DNA from: Inonotus obliquus
Taxonomy: Eukaryota > Basidiomycota > Agaricomycetes > Hymenochaetales > Hymenochaetaceae
Reading direction: 5' to 3'
DNA: 64,000 nucleotides
Assembly (NCBI GenBank): GCA_032164295.1
Contig: JAJHTX010000010.1
Location: 1,302,001-1,366,000 of the forward strand
Under the pieces are notes generated by a model. That model was given only the letters and a program-made list of their open reading frames with translations. It searched no databases and was not told the DNA's origin. Below are positions 22,251 through 34,377 of this stretch, in pieces (the stretch's first letter is position 1; every line of letters begins with the position of its first letter). The translations under genes were made by a program, and so were the position numbers.

Positions 22251-23030
22251 ATGAATTGGATACAGGAAAGGTTGAATGCGGTTACACGAGCACTACAACA
22301 GCCAATAATACCAGCAACACCAAGACCAGGAGTGTTACAGTATTGTAGCATATGTAGACCAGCACATGAGATAGCAGAAAGGCTACTTCGAGAGATACTG
22401 AAGGAAATAACATACTCAGCAATCGTCAAGGGACAATCGGACATTATGATTAGGAGACGATTCATTGTAATGAACTATGAACCAAATACAATTGTACGGA
22501 AGGCTTATGAACGAGAAGTCAGGTTACTCTCATACGATAATCATTACTTCCTATTGGCAATAGGAATACGAAACGTAGCTTCAGAACAAGATAATCACCA
22601 ATGCGATGTAGCAGTACTAGACATCGATATACCATACAGGAATGAACCTGAACATATCGCAAGAGAGTCAGCTTACAAGTGGACCGACTACCTAGTCCAA
22701 AGACTTAAGCAATTACTGACAGGAGGAAGAACAGTTGTAGAAGTAAAGGAAGGTCGACATGGAGGAATAATAAGGATCAAAGGAATCCGAGGCAGATCAC
22801 TAGCAGACATAGCAGTAGCACCAGGATACATTAGAGTGCAGCAAGTAATTAATAACATCGACACACCTGGGGCAATAACATTACCAAGATGGCGAAGTGT
22901 AGGAACACAGACAGAGCCGATACAGACACCCGTATGGCACGTGACCCAAACATTACCAAGTATGGCAGAGTTTGATCGACGGCTTCGAAGCCGATCACAC
23001 GTTATGACCCTCGACCATATAATGCATTAG
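22251..23030 (+). CDS. Unrecognised protein of element U1
   Basis: 259 residues from the ATG at 22251. I do not recognise the family. It aligns along most of its length with the U2 ORF (41376-42137). Shared blocks include WIQERL, a CxxCRPA motif, DIMIRRRF, KAYERE, RxLSYD, GIRNVA, CDxAxxDxDI and an ExK motif (VEVKEG here, MEIKVE in U2). The Asp-rich block followed by ExK loosely recalls PD-(D/E)xK nucleases, but that is a guess. It is intact despite divergence from U2, which suggests selection on the protein. No signal peptide or membrane segment is evident. Confidence 0.6.
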   Translation: MNWIQERLNAVTRALQQPIIPATPRPGVLQYCSICRPAHEIAERLLREILKEITYSAIVKGQSDIMIRRRFIVMNYEPNTIVRKAYEREVRLLSYDNHYFLLAIGIRNVASEQDNHQCDVAVLDIDIPYRNEPEHIARESAYKWTDYLVQRLKQLLTGGRTVVEVKEGRHGGIIRIKGIRGRSLADIAVAPGYIRVQQVINNIDTPGAITLPRWRSVGTQTEPIQTPVWHVTQTLPSMAEFDRRLRSRSHVMTLDHIMH

Positions 23031-23268
23031 GGTAGCACCAGACTAAGTGGATGGGATAGATTACTAAGATGAGGACTGAAAGGTAATAGGAATATGACAT
23101 AAGGTATTTAGAGTCATAGGAAAACAGGTATGACCGGAACCGATATGAACAAGTCATACGGCAATGCACAGCAGCTAGCATCAAGTATGACTAGGTCTGA
23201 AAGTAGTTACATTGAAGCGAACGGACCAACAGTAGATAATTCCTATACTAGGCAGGCATGTAAAATAG

Positions 23269-23277
23269 TATAAATAG
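23269..23277 (+). promoter_or_regulatory. TATA box in U1
   Basis: TATAAATAG, followed by GGCCATCGTAGGGCC and AGTTTAATCCAAGTC, both also found just downstream of the TATA box of U2. Confidence 0.5.
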
Positions 23278-23612
23278 GAGGCCATCGTAGGGCCAACCCA
23301 GCAGTTTAATCCAAGTCCAGAGACTCAGAGTAAACCTCACAGAAAGTCTCCAGTTGATCGATAAACAACCTCCGCACTAAGAACCCAATAAGTACTTGAG
23401 AGCGACACTCCTTAAGCTAATCAACAGTGTGAGTTGAAGCTTAGGTAAAATATGGATAGCAGCTAGACTGTCTCTCCCTATCGTCAGCCTGAGTGCTAAT
23501 TGATCAAAGTGTAGTAAGCATTGATCTCTCATACCTCTCTTATCGTGTCCAACAAGTGTTAGTACAGACAGTTAAGGTTATCACTTAGTTATCAGTATAA
23601 CTAACATTACGA

Positions 23613-25332
23613 TGAATGTGCGAGAACGCGGCCGGTATTAGAAATTCCGGATGAGGGGGGTACGATTTAGATGCGTTGGGAGGGCCGGTACGTGGCGGTA
23701 CTAAGTCGTACAGTCACAGACAAGTCGTCAAGAGAGAATAGTAGGGCCTGGCTGGATTGATGAGTACAGGAGACTATAGGTGACCGCTCAAGAGGAGAGG
23801 TATCAGGAGACGATCAATACCGAGACGAATCCGTCGATACCGAGTCGTCTGGTGTCCGGTATTACGGTAGAGAGAACGAAGCAGTAGAGGAAGCGAGCTG
23901 AGGAGGTGTTTTTGATAGGACTGGTCGTGAGACGAGAGACGAGGGCGACGAAGACGAGAACGACGACTACCGGTATCGATACCGGTGACTACGAGACGAG
24001 ACGAACGAACGGGGACTTGAACGGGATGAGCAAAACCCGGACCTTCACTCTGGAAGTTCCTCTCAGATTAGCTGGTTTGCTACAGTAGAACATGCAGGCT
24101 ATAAATACCATAATACCGTAGCCATTCAAGATACCAAATGGGGGGTTTTTACAAGTCGAATCGTACCGTAATCCGGTACAAGAAATGGAACATAAGGTCG
24201 AATCGAATGTAAAATTACAATCAGGGGAAACATAAGATGATGAATGAATAAGAAGTTTTATCAGGGGGTAGCTAAGAATAGGGTGGGACGAGACAAGAAC
24301 CCAATGAAAACTCACGACGAGCGATACCGAGGTAGGGCGGCGATACCGACGTCGACCAGCGCTAAATTAAGGACGTGTCTCAAGCTACCGCATGGGCGCT
24401 CCTGGCGATGTCCCTGTCGTAGGAGAAGCACGTCATCCTGATTTACCTTTGTTCCGGTATCATGATCCGTGCGGCGTCAGTCTGGGCGTCTACCGATCGA
24501 TCGGACGGCGTGCTCCGATGTAGACGTGTCGGTACAACCCAACCTTGGCAATGGGGTACTCTACCGTTCGGTACCAATCAGTACCCTGGGATCGTCCCTG
24601 AGCATCGCTCTAGCCCCTCGATATCGACCGGTACGCGTCGCCTGACTCGACTGGGCATTGCTTGGCTTCCCCTCCGAGTCGGATCGATGGCCTCCTCCGA
24701 GATCGAAGCAGCGTACGGTGGACTTGATTCATTTCCCAACCTTCCTCTCGACGTAGATCTCCGATGGCGTGGTCTCGACCTAGCACACGTAACGAACTCC
24801 GGTATCGGAGCGGACCATCGGTATCAACACCGGTATCGTCGGTATCGATGTATGGCGGTTCGGAAGGGCATACCGTCGGGCTTGGAACCTCGACCATGAT
24901 CCAACTCTTCGCAGCAACGTATGGCAGACCGAGTGCAGCTTTGTGAGCCTTTTTCTATGGTATGGGCTGTCGAGGGCGTAGTATCGACTAGGTGTGGAGT
25001 ATTAAGCGTCGGTATCAGGACGGGTGGACGGTACGGTATCGGTATCATCGGTATCGAAGTCTGGTGGTTCGGTACTATGATGGAAGACGGGCGTAGGGAT
25101 TGGTGATTCGGTATTGGCGCAGAAGTGGACCAGTTCTCAATCGCTCTCAGCCTTGTCGAATCGCAGAAGCCTCGTACTTTGTTGGAACCGCAGGCGTAGA
25201 TAGGACGGCAGAAGTACCGTGGTCCGAAGAGAAGTAAGAAGCGGTAGAATCGCAGAAGTATTGTTAATTGGAAGAAGCGGTAGAATCGCAGAATTAAGCC
25301 CATATCGATCGTAGCCTCTGGTATTACTCTTT
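23613..25332 (+). mobile_element. X1: 1.72-kb repeat of unknown class
   Basis: Starts TGAATGTGCGAGAAC and ends GTATTACTCTTT. It is flanked by TACGA and AACGA (imperfect 5-bp duplication; ACGA is exact) and splits U1. It is almost identical to X2 over at least 530 bp (23906-24441 against 37335-37870). No recognisable protein is encoded; open frames drift between copies. It is rich in GGTATCG/CGATACC motifs and has an 18-bp perfect palindrome at 23969-23986. Confidence 0.6.
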
Positions 25333-25531
25333 AACGATAATAGTATTAGACCGCAGGCTACAGAAGTTGGTTGATAGTTGTTTTAGACGGAGCTTAACAC
25401 ATCCCCTAAGGTAGCTATTGATTCCACAGCTATAGTAGCATAGTGGATTTGGATTAACCCCTCTTTCGAGGCAACAACCAGATCTAGACGCCGATCCTAC
25501 CAGATCAGCGCAACACCGAATTAACATGCCC

Positions 25532-27578
25532 CTTCCGTCTATTAGCCTTTATGCATCGTCAGCGTCCTCGTTGATACCTTTGACGGTGTATGGCACAGTA
25601 GTAGAGTTCTTGCGTGCTGTTTCACTGATGATGGCAAACGACGAATGTCTTGGCCTTCGGACCAAGCGTGCTGGCTTCCCCTTATGTTGGAGATGTTGTT
25701 CAGTGTTAAGGTTTATTACCCAGGCCCGGCAGCAGTAATGTCGACCGTGTAAATCCGATAAGTCCTACCTCCTTTCACCCCCTCTCTTTCCGATCTCAAT
25801 GTTGTAGATGATCTAGGGAGTTGTGCCAAGCCTTCATGGGTGCAGACTACTTCTTGGTGATATGGTGTTGAGGTTGCCCCTATACCAATGTCTAGCTTCT
25901 TGCCAGATGTCATCTTCAATGCAGAGCTGTTACTGTATCACAAACAGGGTTTGACGAGGAGTACCTTACTTGTCATTGGAGCACTTGCCGATGAGGCTCT
26001 AGTATGTGTGTTGATGCACTAGGTGTACAGGTGCAGGGAGCAGAGACATACTGCATTACAAACGTCGGTGTGAGGGCATTACCGCTAGCTCTCAATGTAG
26101 TCTGCTGGGGAGTGTTGTGAAGTAGATGTACCAGTAGCGCTCTGGGATATTAAAGTGCATACACCTTCGTTAACGACGTCGGTACCAGTCTCATGGTTGG
26201 GTGGTTTAACCATCTGATCCAATGACTGAGGGACATGCCTGAGATAGGACATCATGGTGTATTGTGGATGACGGGATGTAGTTCCTCGTCTGAGATTGTA
26301 GAGTTGCACTATGTAACAAACGATGTCGTGATGCATGGACGTTAGCATGTCTCCTCGATGTCCTCTTTGTAGGATAGACTGGTGGGTGGTTGCATAGTAG
26401 ACGTACCTGAGTCGCACAGGGTTATCAAACGAGGTTACCGAGGATGTGCCCTACCTCACGCGTCGTCTTCCTTTGATGGCGTATCTTCTTGGTTTAGGGA
26501 TTACATCTCTAGGCCTCGCACTCCAGAATATACGTGCTAAGGGTGTGGGAACCCCTGGGCCGTTGTCATCATTCCTCTGACGTATCACGTAGATACCGTC
26601 CCTTCCTAACCTCCGACACTCTCTTGGTAGTAGCAGTGGTTCGACTGCTGCTCACCCTCTTCTCTCGTCTTCTCGACGACCGTACCGATCTATTGTCTCC
26701 TCCTTGTCCTCCTTGACGTCATCTCCTCCGTCGTCCTTGAGAACCTCCTACTACCCTCTGGATGAGTTTATATGGTTAGTTATCATGTGACCTCGCCCGC
26801 CCTCCCCATGTGACATGACTCGGCCCCCTGTGCCGAGGTAAGTTAAGGCTATTCCAGTTTATGCCTTAACACACGGCCTATAAAAAATCCATGACACTTT
26901 TTCCCAGGTGGAGTTTCAAATACTTCCTATTTATAGTAGCTTGCGTCGATCTTCATGTCCCACTTTCCGGTCCCCACTAAATCCTTGAATATGTAGTTCC
27001 ACAGAATTTGAGTTATTTGTCCCTTTATTTTAATATGAAAAGGCTTAGAATAGCTAGTCAATGTGAAATGTACCAAATCCAAATCAATTGTAGGTGTTAT
27101 TCAGGCAGAATATACATAACCGCTTTCAATTATGTGTCATGTGATCTTATTTTGGCATTTTTGCACGACCATATCTTCCTCTGAAAACACTTATAAAACT
27201 CCTTTAAAACTGCTTGGATATCATGTATGTGTGTATTAGGGTAGTTCTGTCAACAATATGTGAAAAAATTTGACATAGTGATGGAGATATTAGCATATAC
27301 AGTAGACACAGCAGCATATATGCTTCCTAGCTCAATGAATTCAGGCTTTCATGTCATATTTCTTTCAGATATATAAATGTTAACAAAAAATAAAGATTTT
27401 GTTAAAAAAAATTCTTAAGAAGTGTCTTAGTTATTTATATATGTGTCAAAAATTGCTGTATCTTGGAATCTGTTGGAATTTTTTTAAACTTTTTCTTACC
27501 ATCTTGTTCAGACTGTCGAAAAATACTTTTTTCAGATTTTTTCAGATTTTTTGTAAAGTTGTGGAAGGATGGACAGGC
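25532..27578. other. Old repeat DNA and AT-rich host flank of E1
   Basis: 25532-26860 has no intact frame and probably continues the decayed repeat seen at 21600-22180. 26870-27578 is strikingly AT-rich and non-coding. It includes CACGGCCTATAAAAAATCC at 26872, similar to 36196-36220. Confidence 0.35.
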
Positions 27579-28137
27579 TGTAAGAATGCTTTTCCTTTTT
27601 CGTCTTTTTCTTATTTTTGTATTCCATTATATTACCAATTTCCTTTCATTACTAATACCTTATGACTCTCTCCGCCCCATCCCGATATATTACTAATACT
27701 GCATTACTAATTCTGCCCCAACCCCGACGACGCTTACTTACCCTTACTCATTCTTGCTGACTCGTCGGGCCCCGTTGATTGTTTGGTTATATTGTTATGC
27801 TACTGCACAGCACCTTCTTAGAATAATACCTTCCCACAATCCAGGTGTATATAAGTAGATAGATCTTGTCTCATCTTCCCCACTCGACTCTTCTACTTAC
27901 CACCACAACGTCTTAGGTATTCCTCTCTTGTACTTACTTAGTTTATTCAATCTACTTACCACCACGACGTCTTAGTCATATACTGTTCCTAGACGTGTGC
28001 ATTACTCAAGGCTCATCCCCTTAGACGTATGTCACCAACGACTGTGTACTCCCCCCAAGACGCAGTAGAGGTTGTCACTAGACAACCTTCATGAGAACAG
28101 GCCTCGAATGTGCACCGCCACCTTGTCCGTCCTAACA
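27579..28137 (+). repeat. 5' LTR of E1
   Basis: 559 bp, TGTAAGAATGC to CCTAACA, with CAGGC to its left (27574-27578). It keeps the TATA box and self-primer, but the primer-binding site at 28139-28149 has one mismatch (AAGAGTCAAGT). Confidence 0.85.
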
Positions 28138-29051
28138 TAAGAGTCAAGTCTCCCCTCAGGACTGACATCTGACTCGTCATCAACGTCTCTCCTTTGCAAG
28201 TGTCCCATAGTAGGTTGATATTGCATTAACCCGGGTTTACCCGAGCACGATAGAAACCCTCAACCCTGCCCGGCGACATTGATCAAACGTTGTCGTGTAT
28301 TGGATTCATAAAAGTAACCAACCCCCACTCGTCACTCTGGCTCCCAGTCGTCGTCAATGACAGTACTGCAAGCCCAAGTCCTACGTCATCAAGTTCGACC
28401 CTCTCAACTACGATCCGAACGATATCATCTTAGGAACAGACAGGAAAGGACGTGGTCAGTACATCAAGCTTAGGTACCATCCCCAGCGACCAGTAGTCGA
28501 AGTTAAGGAAAAAGAGGTAGAAGTGAAGATTGAAGAAGCCAACATTAAGGTCGAAGAAGAAGACCCTTCCAGTTGGCAGAAGTCAATCATACGTTGGTAA
28601 AAACACTGGCGTTAACGTTAACATTGCATTTTAGAGGCAACCGTATCTGGACGAAGCGAACAGACGAAGTATACTGCAGCCAGTGTATCTCTTTCGTCGT
28701 TCCCCTCTGGATTTTTAAAGTCACCATCTCATTCGACGATACAATCTCTGCTCGTCGACAACAATAACAGACTCATCCTCTCCCCGTCTGACCACCACAA
28801 TAGATACTGTATCAGACCGCACGTGCCAGCGTCTCAGTCAGATCAGACAAGGGAAGTACAGTGCAAGTCGTCAAGGTTTTTACTATACGACATCCACTGG
28901 AACTGAACAGCGTATAGTTTGGGATCAAGTCAAGGACAATTGGGTACACGCACCAACAAGTGTCCCAGCTCCCATCTCATCCTTCGCCCCAACCTCGTCG
29001 ACAGCTGCAAGATTCTCGGCACGCAAAGAACCTGAGGAACCACCGGTAGGA

Positions 29052-30248
29052 GTGTTCGATCCTCCGCAAGGTATCATATCCAGACCACCGTCGACACATG
29101 AACCGGTTCCACCCCCTGAAGAAGAAGACCATATTGACGTCGAACCTCCTGAAGATGACATGTCACACCTCACAGCAGATGTAATCGCAGCGATCGTCGC
29201 TCAGGTCCTGGCACAGGCAGAAGTTGGACAGCCGAGGACACCGACAAATGCACCAACAATAATGTCAACGGACAATCCATCTGTTGACAAACCAAGGCGG
29301 TATCACAGAGACAACGAATACGAGGACTTCCGTCGGGAGTTCATATTGTACATCTTGGAGAATCCAGGGAGGTTTGGAACAGACATCAACCAAATCAAAT
29401 TCGTATTATCTTATCTGAAGTCAGGACGAGCTTCAACGTGGGCGCAAAACTATGTCGACCAAAACACTACAGCTGATGGAAGTTCGACCATCCCTAACGA
29501 CTTCAGGAAGTTTATTGAAGCTCTCGACGCATCCTTCAGAGATCCCCACAGAGCATCCAAGGCGTTGGCACAAATCTACACGGAAGTACAGAGATGTCGT
29601 ACGGCTGACAAATTCTTTGATGTCTTTGAGCAACTTAGGATCTCGGCGGGACTTGTCAAGGAGGAACACAACACTGTCCTTATCCATCAGCTGGAACAAG
29701 CAGTCAACCCTGACGTCCTTCGAGAAGTGATGCAAGCAGAAAAGGTACCGGTGAAGTACGATGAATGGAAAGCAAAAGTGCTAGCCGTTGATGCAGTAGA
29801 GCAACAACTTTGAACGCAACTATGTCTGAATCAACCACCAGCACAAACCTTTCCCTCTCTTCCTCAAACTCAATATCGTCGACCCCCAGGACCTCCACCC
29901 CAACAACAACAACGTCCCCCAGTGCAGGCACAAGGAGCAAAACCGGCTACACACCCTGGAATGGGAATTCCCATGGAAGTCGACGCAGCTCATCGTCGAC
30001 TACTTTGCTGGTCGTGCAGGAAACCTGGACACTTTGCAAACCAATGTCCGGACAAGAAACAGGTGGTGCAACAGATCATCATGGGAATGGACCCGACAAT
30101 TCAAAGGGAGATGGCGGAACAGCTTGGTGAACTGCCGGAGTCGGCTTTTGTCGAAGAAGAATACAGCGAGGAAGTTGTGGAAGTTAGGGCTACGACCAAG
30201 ACCGAGGGCGTCAACGTCGAGCAGGATTTTTCGGAAGACCAGCAGTAG
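29052..30248 (+). pseudogene. Gag of E1, broken
   Basis: The first part (29052-29813) matches E0 Gag and stops at a TGA where E0 has CGA (QQL then Arg). The zinc-knuckle part (CWSCRKPGHFANQCP) continues at 29922-30248 in a shifted frame. It cannot yield full-length Gag. Confidence 0.8.
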
Positions 30249-30427
30249 ACGCCATAAGTACTGGTCAAAATTTTCAAGGACTCTCGTCTTCGCTAATTTA
30301 TAACTCGCGTGCTGTACAATATTTAGATGCGCCTCAATACACCGAGTTAAAAAATCACGAGATCCTGAACAACGTAATACCCATCCCCGAAAAAGAAGAC
30401 GATCTAGATGTTGACGACTATGATGAT

Positions 30428-33400
30428 GTGTGGATGTATGACAAGGGTGTACAGCCTAAGGAGGAGGAACCAAAGGCAGTCCTTGTGCAACGAATAAATG
30501 GATACCAACTGGACATCATCGTAACCATCATTCATCCCTTAAATCGGCAACTGACACCTAAAGATAAACAGGAGATGCAGCAGCTGGATGGAGAAGAATA
30601 CGATATGGACAGACTGGAGTTGGACACACATGCGCTCATTGACTCTGGAGCAACTGGTTCTCTCATCGACAAAGGATTCGTCGAAAGGTACAAGATCCCC
30701 ACCAAACGCTATATTCGTCCTATACCACTCTTTAATGCTGATGGAACTGGCAACAAGGAGGGTTCAATGACGGAGTATGTGGAAGTGAAAATGATCTTCG
30801 ACAGGATACATGAAGAGACTATTCATCTAGCAGTGACATCTCTAGCATCAACTAACATCTTTCTTGGATATGACTGGTTACGCAAGCACAATCTGGAAAT
30901 TGACTGGAAGACGGGCGTTATGTCATTTACTCGTTGTCCGGAGACATGTTGGTCCTTGGAGAAGGAGGCAGAAGAGTATCGTAAGAAGCAGGTCAGACGA
31001 GCGACAAAGTGGCCAGAGTACCTCGATGAATTTGCAGACATTTTCAGTGAGGAGAACTTTGAAAGGTTGCCAGAGCATCGAGTTTGGGACCACACCATCG
31101 AACTCAAAGCAGACTTCAAACCAAGTGACTATAAGGTATACCCGCTAAACTAAAAAGAGCAGCAGGTACTACAAGAATTCATCGACGAGAACCTCACTTC
31201 CAGATGCATTCGATACTCAAAATCTCCAATGGTGTCGCCATTCTTTTTTATCAAAAAGGAAGACGGTTCCCTTCAAGCGATTCAGGATTACAGGAAGCTG
31301 AACGAAGGAACTATCAAGAACAAGTATCCGCTCCCTCTAATTCAAGAGCTTGTTGACAAAGTCAGGGACTCTCGTTACATCACCAAGCTCGATGTTCATT
31401 GGGGATACTACAACATTCGTATTCGGGAGGGTGACGAGTGGAAGGCCGCGTTTGGGAATAACCTGGGATTCTTTGAACCTACGGTTATGTTTTTCGGTTT
31501 AACTAATGCGCCAGCTATGTTCCAAAGATTCATGAATGACATCTTCAGGGAACTAGTACATGAGGGACACGTCATCATCTACCTCGACGACATACTTATC
31601 TTCTCCGAAGGGCAAGACGAACACCAACAGCTAGTCAAATGAGTATTCGACATCTTACAAAAGAACAACCTGTACCTCAAACCTCAGAAATGTGAGTTCG
31701 AAACAGACCACGTCAAATACCTTGGTCACATCATTGGTAATAGAGTAGTAAAGGTGGATCGAAGAAATCAAAAGCAATTCAGGAGTGGCCGGTGCCGAAG
31801 AACCTAAAGACGTTACAGGAGTTCCTAGAGTTTGGAAACTGGTTACAACAATTCGTCAAAGATTACAGCGAGATTGTCAAACCACTTACGAAGCTAACGG
31901 GAAAGGTAGAATGGAAATGGGAGGAAGAGGAACAAGCTGCCTACAAGGAACTCAAGAGACGTCTATGCAAACCACCAGTGCTTGTTATTCCAAACAATGA
32001 AGGAGCATTTAGAGTTGAAGCCAATGCATCGAACTATGCAACTGGAGGAGTGTTACTACAGGAGCAAGAGGGAAAGTGAAAACCAGTGGCGTATAGATCA
32101 AAGACGTTGTCAGATGCCGAACGAAATTACGAGATCTACGACAAAGAGATGCTCGCAATTGTACAGGCTCTTAGAGAATGGCGACAATATTTGCTAGGAG
32201 CTCATCAACGTTTTGAAGTCTGGTCGGATCATGCTAATCTTCTCTACTTCAAGTCACCACAGAAGCTGAACTACCGTTAGGCGAGGTGGCGACTTGAACT
32301 AGCCGATTATGACTTTACGTTGATTCATAAAGCAGGAACGTCGATGGGCAAAGCTGATCTTCTGTCATGACGAGCAGATTATGATAAAGGCGAATACGAT
32401 AATGAGAATGTCACCTTCATAAAGGAAGACTGGTTAGTATGAGGAGTGGTGTGGACGTTGCAGGAGGATGTGTTGGAAAAGGTATAAGAGGCGCAGCAGG
32501 AGGTGAAGAAAAGACCGAAGGGAGTACAGTCGAACCTGTGGATAAGCATACCGTGGATAAGCATAACCTGTGTGTAAGCATAGAAAATTTTGCCCACCGA
32601 GTTGGTAGACAGTAAAATCAGGGACTAATAAGCATAATTCCATATAAGCATATAGCATAACGTTTTTGGAGAAGTCCTAATGAAATAATGCTTACCGGGA
32701 GGTAATCAGGTGATCTTTTGTTGCCTAATTTAGAGAAAGTGTGACTAATTTCGATCCAGGACGAATTTTTAAAGGCAACTAAGGGTCAAGAAAGCATTTT
32801 TTCTTATCCCAATTCGGCATATAGTACTCCAAAAACTGATGTGTGAAAGAAAATGTAATTGTAAGTCACATGTCAACAATTTATGTTGCTTAACTTTCCA
32901 TATTTAGAAGGATTAGGTATTATGTAATGATGTGTACTAGCATAACCTGTAGTTAAGCATAGCCGAACCTGTCCACCGAGGGCTATGCTTATCCACAGGT
33001 TCGACTGTAGTACCGAAGGAAGGGAGGTTAAAGCTAGGAAACATCATCTTTGTGCCGAACGACGTGAAAGAGCTTGTGTTAAAGAAATACCATGACTCAC
33101 TGATGGCTGGGCATCCTGGGACGACAAAGACCGTTAACCTCATATGCTGAAAGTTCTGGTGGCCTACAATGTTCTACGACATCTGTACTTACATCAAAGG
33201 ATGCGACAAGTGTCAAAGGACAAAGGCTACAAGGGCAACAAGAGCTAGGAGTCTGCACCCGAACGAAGTACCTGACAAGCCATGGGAAATCGTCACTGTT
33301 GATTTGATTGGAGAGTTACCAGAATCAGAGGGATACAATGCTATCTGCATAATTGTCGATCACTTCAGCAAACAGATACATGCAGTACCAACTACGACAA

Positions 33401-33898
33401 AGTTAACAGCTGAAGGAATGGCTAAGATTTACAGGGATCATGTCTTTCGTCATCATGGACTACCACGCAAGATTATCCACAATAGAGGGACCCAGTTTGA
33501 TGCTAAGATGATGAAGGAATTGTACAAGCTCCTACACATCGAAGGGAATCTATCGACGGCATATCACCCGCAGATGGATGGACAAACCAAGCGGGTTAAT
33601 CAGGAGCTGGAACAGTACCTTCGTCTCTATGTGGATCATCGACAGTCGGACTGGGCAAATTGGTTGGCTATGGCTGAATTCGCATACAACAACCGGGAAC
33701 ACTCAGCAACGAAGATGTCTCCTTTCTTTGCAAATCTGGGTAGGAATCTAGGCGACTTTTTGGACATTGCAACATCATCCTCGAACATGGTTGCTGAAGA
33801 CTTTGTGAAACAGATCAAGGAGACTCACAAGCTAGCCAAAGAAAACCTTCAAAAGGCAGCTGACAACATGAAGAAGTACCACAACCATTAAAGGGTAA
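30428..33898 (+). pseudogene. Pol of E1, broken
   Basis: Matches E0 Pol from the N-terminal protease region (DSG intact) through reverse transcriptase (YLDD intact), RNase H and the integrase core. It is broken by a stop near 31151 (PLN then TAA), TGA near 31640, a one-base loss near 31758, TGA near 32077, TAG near 32278, TGA near 32368 and 32440, TAA near 32485, and the MITE insertion. Most are transitions, several at CpG. Not functional. Confidence 0.9.
32527..33007 (-). mobile_element. pogo-like MITE, copy 2, inside E1 pol
   Basis: 481 bp, the inverse of 11591-12071, with the same 24-bp inverted repeats. TA flanks at 32525-32526 and 33008-33009. E0 supplies the empty site: GGGAGTAGTACCG there reads GGGAGTA[element]TAGTACCG here, which proves TA duplication. 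Confidence 0.9.
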
Positions 33899-34372
33899 TA
33901 CCGGAGGCTACAATCAATATGGGCTTAATTCTGTGATTCTACCGCTTCTTCCAATTAACAATACTTCTGCGATTCTACCACTTCTTACTTCTCTTTGGAC
34001 CATGGTACTTCTGCCATCCTATCTATGCCTGTGGTTTCAACAAAGTACGAGGCTTCTGCGATTCAACAAGGCTAAGAACGATTGAGAGCTGGTCCTGCAT
34101 GTGTTTAGCCAGACTTCTGTGCCAATACCGGATCACCAATCTCTACGCCCATCTTCCATCACAGTACCGAACCGCCAGACTTCGATACCGATGATACCAA
34201 TACAGTACCGTCCACCCATCCTGATACTGATGCTTAATAGTCCACGTCTAGTCGATACTACGCCCTCGACGGCCCATACCAGAGGGAAAGGCTCACAAGC
34301 TACAATTGGTCTGCTATATGTTGCTGTGAAGAGTTGGATCATTGTCGAAGCTCCAAGTCTGACGGTATTGAA
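33899..34372 (-). repeat. X3: partial inverted copy of repeat X
   Basis: Starts TAAAGGGTAATACCGGAGG, the inverted end of X1 and X2, directly after the broken edge of E1. Similarity to X continues to about 34370 (CTGACGGTAT), where U3 sequence takes over. The other end of X is missing. Confidence 0.55.
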
Positions 34373-34377
34373 AGGAT

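Larger units (their letters stand above)
22189..25526 (+). mobile_element. U1: LTR-like unit with an ORF, interrupted by X1
   Basis: It starts TGTTAGAAAAG and ends GAATTAACA. TGCCC flanks both sides (22184-22188 and 25527-25531), a 5-bp target duplication. After removing the X1 insertion the unit is about 1.6 kb. Contents in order: a 62-bp leader, a 259-residue ORF, a spacer, TATAAATAG at 23269-23277 and about 500 bp of further sequence. TG...CA ends with a 5-bp duplication are LTR hallmarks, but no second LTR, primer-binding site or pol is present. It is best read as a solo LTR that encodes a protein in its U3 part. Confidence 0.65.
27579..33898 (+). mobile_element. E1: decayed chromovirus, 5' part
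   Basis: 5' LTR 27579-28137, mutated primer-binding site, 5' ORF remnant, gag, and pol up to the integrase C-terminal region, where X3 begins at 33899. The chromodomain and 3' LTR do not follow in this orientation; an LTR at 36305-36863 on the other strand may be the lost partner. The interior is interrupted by a pogo-like MITE at 32527-33007. Confidence 0.85.

Noticed and set aside
23960..24000. CRISPR-like repeated GGTATCG units
   Set aside because: Spacing is irregular with no spacers of constant length, and the organism is eukaryotic.
24462..24899. 145-codon frame in repeat X
   Set aside because: The frame is split in X2 and low in recognisable content; it follows the GGTATCG motif field.
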